A DNA stretch of 6,818 nucleotides. It comes from Pseudomonadota bacterium (GTDB lineage: Bacteria; Pseudomonadota; Alphaproteobacteria; Rhizobiales; Hyphomicrobiaceae). The notes under the pieces are model-generated. The model worked only from the letters and a program-made list of their open reading frames with translations. It searched no databases and was not told where the DNA came from. Each line of letters begins with the position of its first letter. The first letter of the stretch is position 1. The position numbers and the translations under genes were made by a program. The DNA lies in NCBI GenBank assembly GCA_023426855.1, contig JAEZBU010000389.1, forward strand, positions 1-6,818, read 5' to 3'. Shown piece by piece: positions 5,137 through 6,818 of the stretch.

Positions 5137-6375
5137 TTATGATTTCCGATCACGCTGTCCCAGCGTGCGCAGGCGCAGGGCGTTGAGGCGGATGAAGCCT
5201 TCGGCGTCCTTCTGGTCGTAAGCGCCGCGGTCGTCCTCGAAGGTGACGAGTGTCGACGAATACAGCGACTTCGGGCTGGTGCGGCCGATGACGATGACAT
5301 TGCCCTTGTAGAGCTTCAGTCGAACCTCGCCCTCGACGTGCTCCTGGCTCTTGTCGATCAGCGCCTGCAGCATCTCGCGCTCCGGGCTGAACCAGAAGCC
5401 GTTGTAGATCAGCTCCGCATAGCGCGGCATGATCTCGTCCTTAAGATGCGCAGCGCCGCGATCGAGCGTGATCGACTCCATGGCGCGATGCGCGGTGAGC
5501 AGGATGGTGCCACCGGGCGTCTCGTAAACGCCACGCGACTTCATGCCAACGAACCGGTTCTCGACCAGGTCGAGGCGGCCGATGCCGTTGTCGCGGCCCA
5601 GCGCGTTGAGCTGGGTCAGCAGCGCAGCTGGCGACAGCTTCTTGCCGTTCAGGCTGACCGCATCGCCGCGCTCGAAACCGATGGTGATGACGGTGGCCTT
5701 GTCGGGTGCGTCCTCGGGGCTGATCGTACGCTGATAGACGATCGGCGGCGGCTCGACGCCCGGATCTTCCAGCACCTTACCTTCCGACGAGGAATGCAGC
5801 AGGTTGGCATCCACCGAGAACGGCGACTCGCCTTCCTTGTCCTTGGCAATCGGGATCTGATGCGTGCGCGCGAACTCGATCAGGTCCTCGCGCCCCTTGA
5901 ACGACCACTCACGCCATGGGGCGACGATGCGGATCGACGGCTCGAGCGCGTAGTAGCCAAGCTCGAAGCGGACCTGATCGTTGCCCTTGCCGGTGGCGCC
6001 ATGGCAGACGGCGTCGGCACCGGTCTGGCGCGCGATCTCGATCTGACGCTTGGCGATCAGCGGACGGGCGATCGATGTACCGAGCAGGTAGACGCCTTCG
6101 TACACGGCGTTGGCGCGGAACATCGGGAATACGAAATCGCGGACGAATTCCTCGCGCAGGTCATCGATGAAGATGTTCTCAGGCTTGATACCGAGCATCT
6201 CGGCCTTGCGGCGCGCCGGCTCCAACTCCTCGCCCTGGCCGAGATCGGCGGTGAACGTCACCACCTCGCAACCATATGTCTCCTGCAGCCACTTGAGGAT
6301 GATCGACGTATCGAGACCACCCGAATAGGCGAGCACCACCTTGGAGATCTTGTCTCCGCCGGACTTTGCAGCCAT
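5137..6375 (-). CDS. argG: Argininosuccinate synthase
   Basis: A 412-residue cytoplasmic enzyme joining citrulline and aspartate with ATP to form argininosuccinate, the penultimate step of arginine biosynthesis. The ATP pyrophosphatase loop SGGLDTS is at 18-24. The family signatures GTSIARPL (99-106) and GATGKGNDQVRFE (126-138) are intact, and SPFSVDANLLHSS and the C-terminal VIGRTSP...YDQKDAEGFIRL regions are as expected. The length is close to the usual 400 or so. The ATG at 6375 is chosen because homologues begin just before the first beta-strand. An in-frame ATG at 6441 would fall inside the predicted promoter. No strong ribosome site is visible before 6375. The gene is divergent from the isomerase-like gene, and a small unknown gene follows 12 bases after its stop. 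Confidence 0.98.
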   Translation of the reverse strand: MAAKSGGDKISKVVLAYSGGLDTSIILKWLQETYGCEVVTFTADLGQGEELEPARRKAEMLGIKPENIFIDDLREEFVRDFVFPMFRANAVYEGVYLLGTSIARPLIAKRQIEIARQTGADAVCHGATGKGNDQVRFELGYYALEPSIRIVAPWREWSFKGREDLIEFARTHQIPIAKDKEGESPFSVDANLLHSSSEGKVLEDPGVEPPPIVYQRTISPEDAPDKATVITIGFERGDAVSLNGKKLSPAALLTQLNALGRDNGIGRLDLVENRFVGMKSRGVYETPGGTILLTAHRAMESITLDRGAAHLKDEIMPRYAELIYNGFWFSPEREMLQALIDKSQEHVEGEVRLKLYKGNVIVIGRTSPKSLYSSTLVTFEDDRGAYDQKDAEGFIRLNALRLRTLGQRDRKS

Positions 6376-6412
6376 CACCAGACCCGTTGTTCCATGACCC
6401 AATTTGCGGCGC

Positions 6413-6441
6413 ACTATAGGAGCAGCCTGCCCGGCGTCCAA
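6413..6441 (-). promoter_or_regulatory. argG: Predicted sigma-70-type promoter of argG
   Basis: On the minus strand, TTGGAC (6436-6441) is followed after exactly 17 bases by TATAGT (6413-6418), which matches the -10 consensus at five of six positions. The -35 matches at its first three bases. Transcription would start near 6406, leaving a leader of roughly 30 bases before the ATG at 6375. No ARG-box-like palindrome or leader peptide was seen. Confidence 0.5.
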
Positions 6442-6490
6442 GAGGCGGTTTAAGGCTTAGACGACGGTACATTGTCCCGGAGGTCAACTC

Positions 6491-6818
6491 ATGACGCGCG
6501 TCAATTTCTGGTACGATTTCGCCTCCACCTACTCGTTCCTCTCGGCCATGCGGATCGAGAAGCTGGCTCAGGACGCCGGGATCGCGGTGACATGGCGGCC
6601 GTTCCTGCTCGGCCCGATCTTCAAGGAGCAAGGCTGGACGACCTCACCCTTCAATCTCTACCCGGCCAAGGGGCGATACATGGTGCGCGACATCGAGCGC
6701 GTCGCCCAAGGCCGGGGACTGAGCTTCCGGCTGCCATCGATCTTCCCGGCGCATAGTCTTAAGGCCGCCCGGATCGGACTGGTCGGAGCGGCTGACGGCT
6801 GGATCGCGCCCTTCACGC
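6491..6818 (+). CDS. 2-hydroxychromene-2-carboxylate isomerase family protein (partial, 5' end)
   Basis: The first 109 codons of a gene that runs off the window. The protein opens with VNFWYDFASTYSFLSAMRIE (4-23), the first strand, active-site loop and helix of the DsbA-like thioredoxin fold. There is no CxxC; Ser12 takes the position at which family members bind glutathione. Further matches are TWRPFLLGPIF and PAKGRYMVRDIERVAQGRGL, followed by LPSIFPAHSLKAAR, all typical of the kappa-class glutathione-transferase-like isomerases. The named reaction is the glutathione-dependent isomerisation of 2-hydroxychromene-2-carboxylate in naphthalene breakdown. Most genomic members are not in such pathways and their substrates are unknown. 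GGAGG at 6479-6483 lies seven bases before the ATG, a strong ribosome site. It is divergent from argG across 115 bases. Confidence 0.9.
   Translation, partial: MTRVNFWYDFASTYSFLSAMRIEKLAQDAGIAVTWRPFLLGPIFKEQGWTTSPFNLYPAKGRYMVRDIERVAQGRGLSFRLPSIFPAHSLKAARIGLVGAADGWIAPFT

Noticed and set aside
5338..6453. Open frame of 371 codons on the plus strand opposite argG
   Set aside because: It is antisense to a fully intact argininosuccinate synthase and has low-complexity Leu/Arg/Asp/Ala composition without recognisable domains.
1..6818. A previously undescribed multi-gene system such as a defence island, mobile element, biosynthetic cluster or CRISPR array
   Set aside because: The genes are in at least six separate transcription units of ordinary metabolic families. 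No tandem repeats, transposase, toxin-antitoxin or nuclease modules were seen, and gene orientation alternates, which argues against one joint system.

Overview
This is a GC-rich stretch of bacterial chromosome with closely packed genes. It most likely comes from an alphaproteobacterium, probably of the order Hyphomicrobiales (Rhizobiales). The grounds are the argininosuccinate synthase and 2-hydroxychromene-2-carboxylate isomerase-like sequences, the strong G/C bias at third codon positions, and hairpins without U-runs at gene ends. No comparison could be run, so genus and species are not claimed. There is no sign of phage, insertion sequences, CRISPR, tRNA or rRNA, and no gap between genes exceeds about 165 bases.

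Layout: (1) 1-33 may be the last codons of an upstream + strand gene. (2) 130-1227 (+) is a zinc-dependent medium-chain alcohol dehydrogenase, ending at a perfect 12-bp hairpin (1250-1281). (3) 1304-1516 (-) is a dodecin of the type that lacks the flavin-stacking tryptophan; it converges on the dehydrogenase. (4) 1679-2134 (+) is a hotdog-fold acyl-CoA thioesterase, divergent from the dodecin, with a promoter-like region between them. (5) 3145-2299 (-) is a two-gene unit of a carboxymuconolactone decarboxylase-family protein followed by a small exported c-type cytochrome, closed by a long hairpin (2252-2287). (6) 3286-4497 (+) is a 12-segment MFS transporter, divergent from that unit. (7) 6375-4504 (-) is argG followed 12 bases later by an unnamed protein with a cysteine motif resembling half of the Ada zinc site. 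(8) 6491 to the window end (+) is the first part of a DsbA-fold isomerase of the 2-hydroxychromene-2-carboxylate isomerase family, divergent from argG.

The only clear housekeeping gene is argG (arginine biosynthesis). Several others (alcohol dehydrogenase, acyl-CoA thioesterase, PcaC-like decarboxylase, chromene-carboxylate-isomerase-like protein, MFS carrier) belong to families common in aromatic or xenobiotic breakdown. They sit in separate transcription units on both strands, however, and no ring-cleavage or other core pathway enzyme is present, so a shared pathway is only a suggestion. I did not find a convincing new multi-gene system. The items most worth a second look are the Ada-like cysteine protein coupled to argG, the tryptophan-less dodecin, and the decarboxylase-cytochrome c pair with a palindrome over its promoter.
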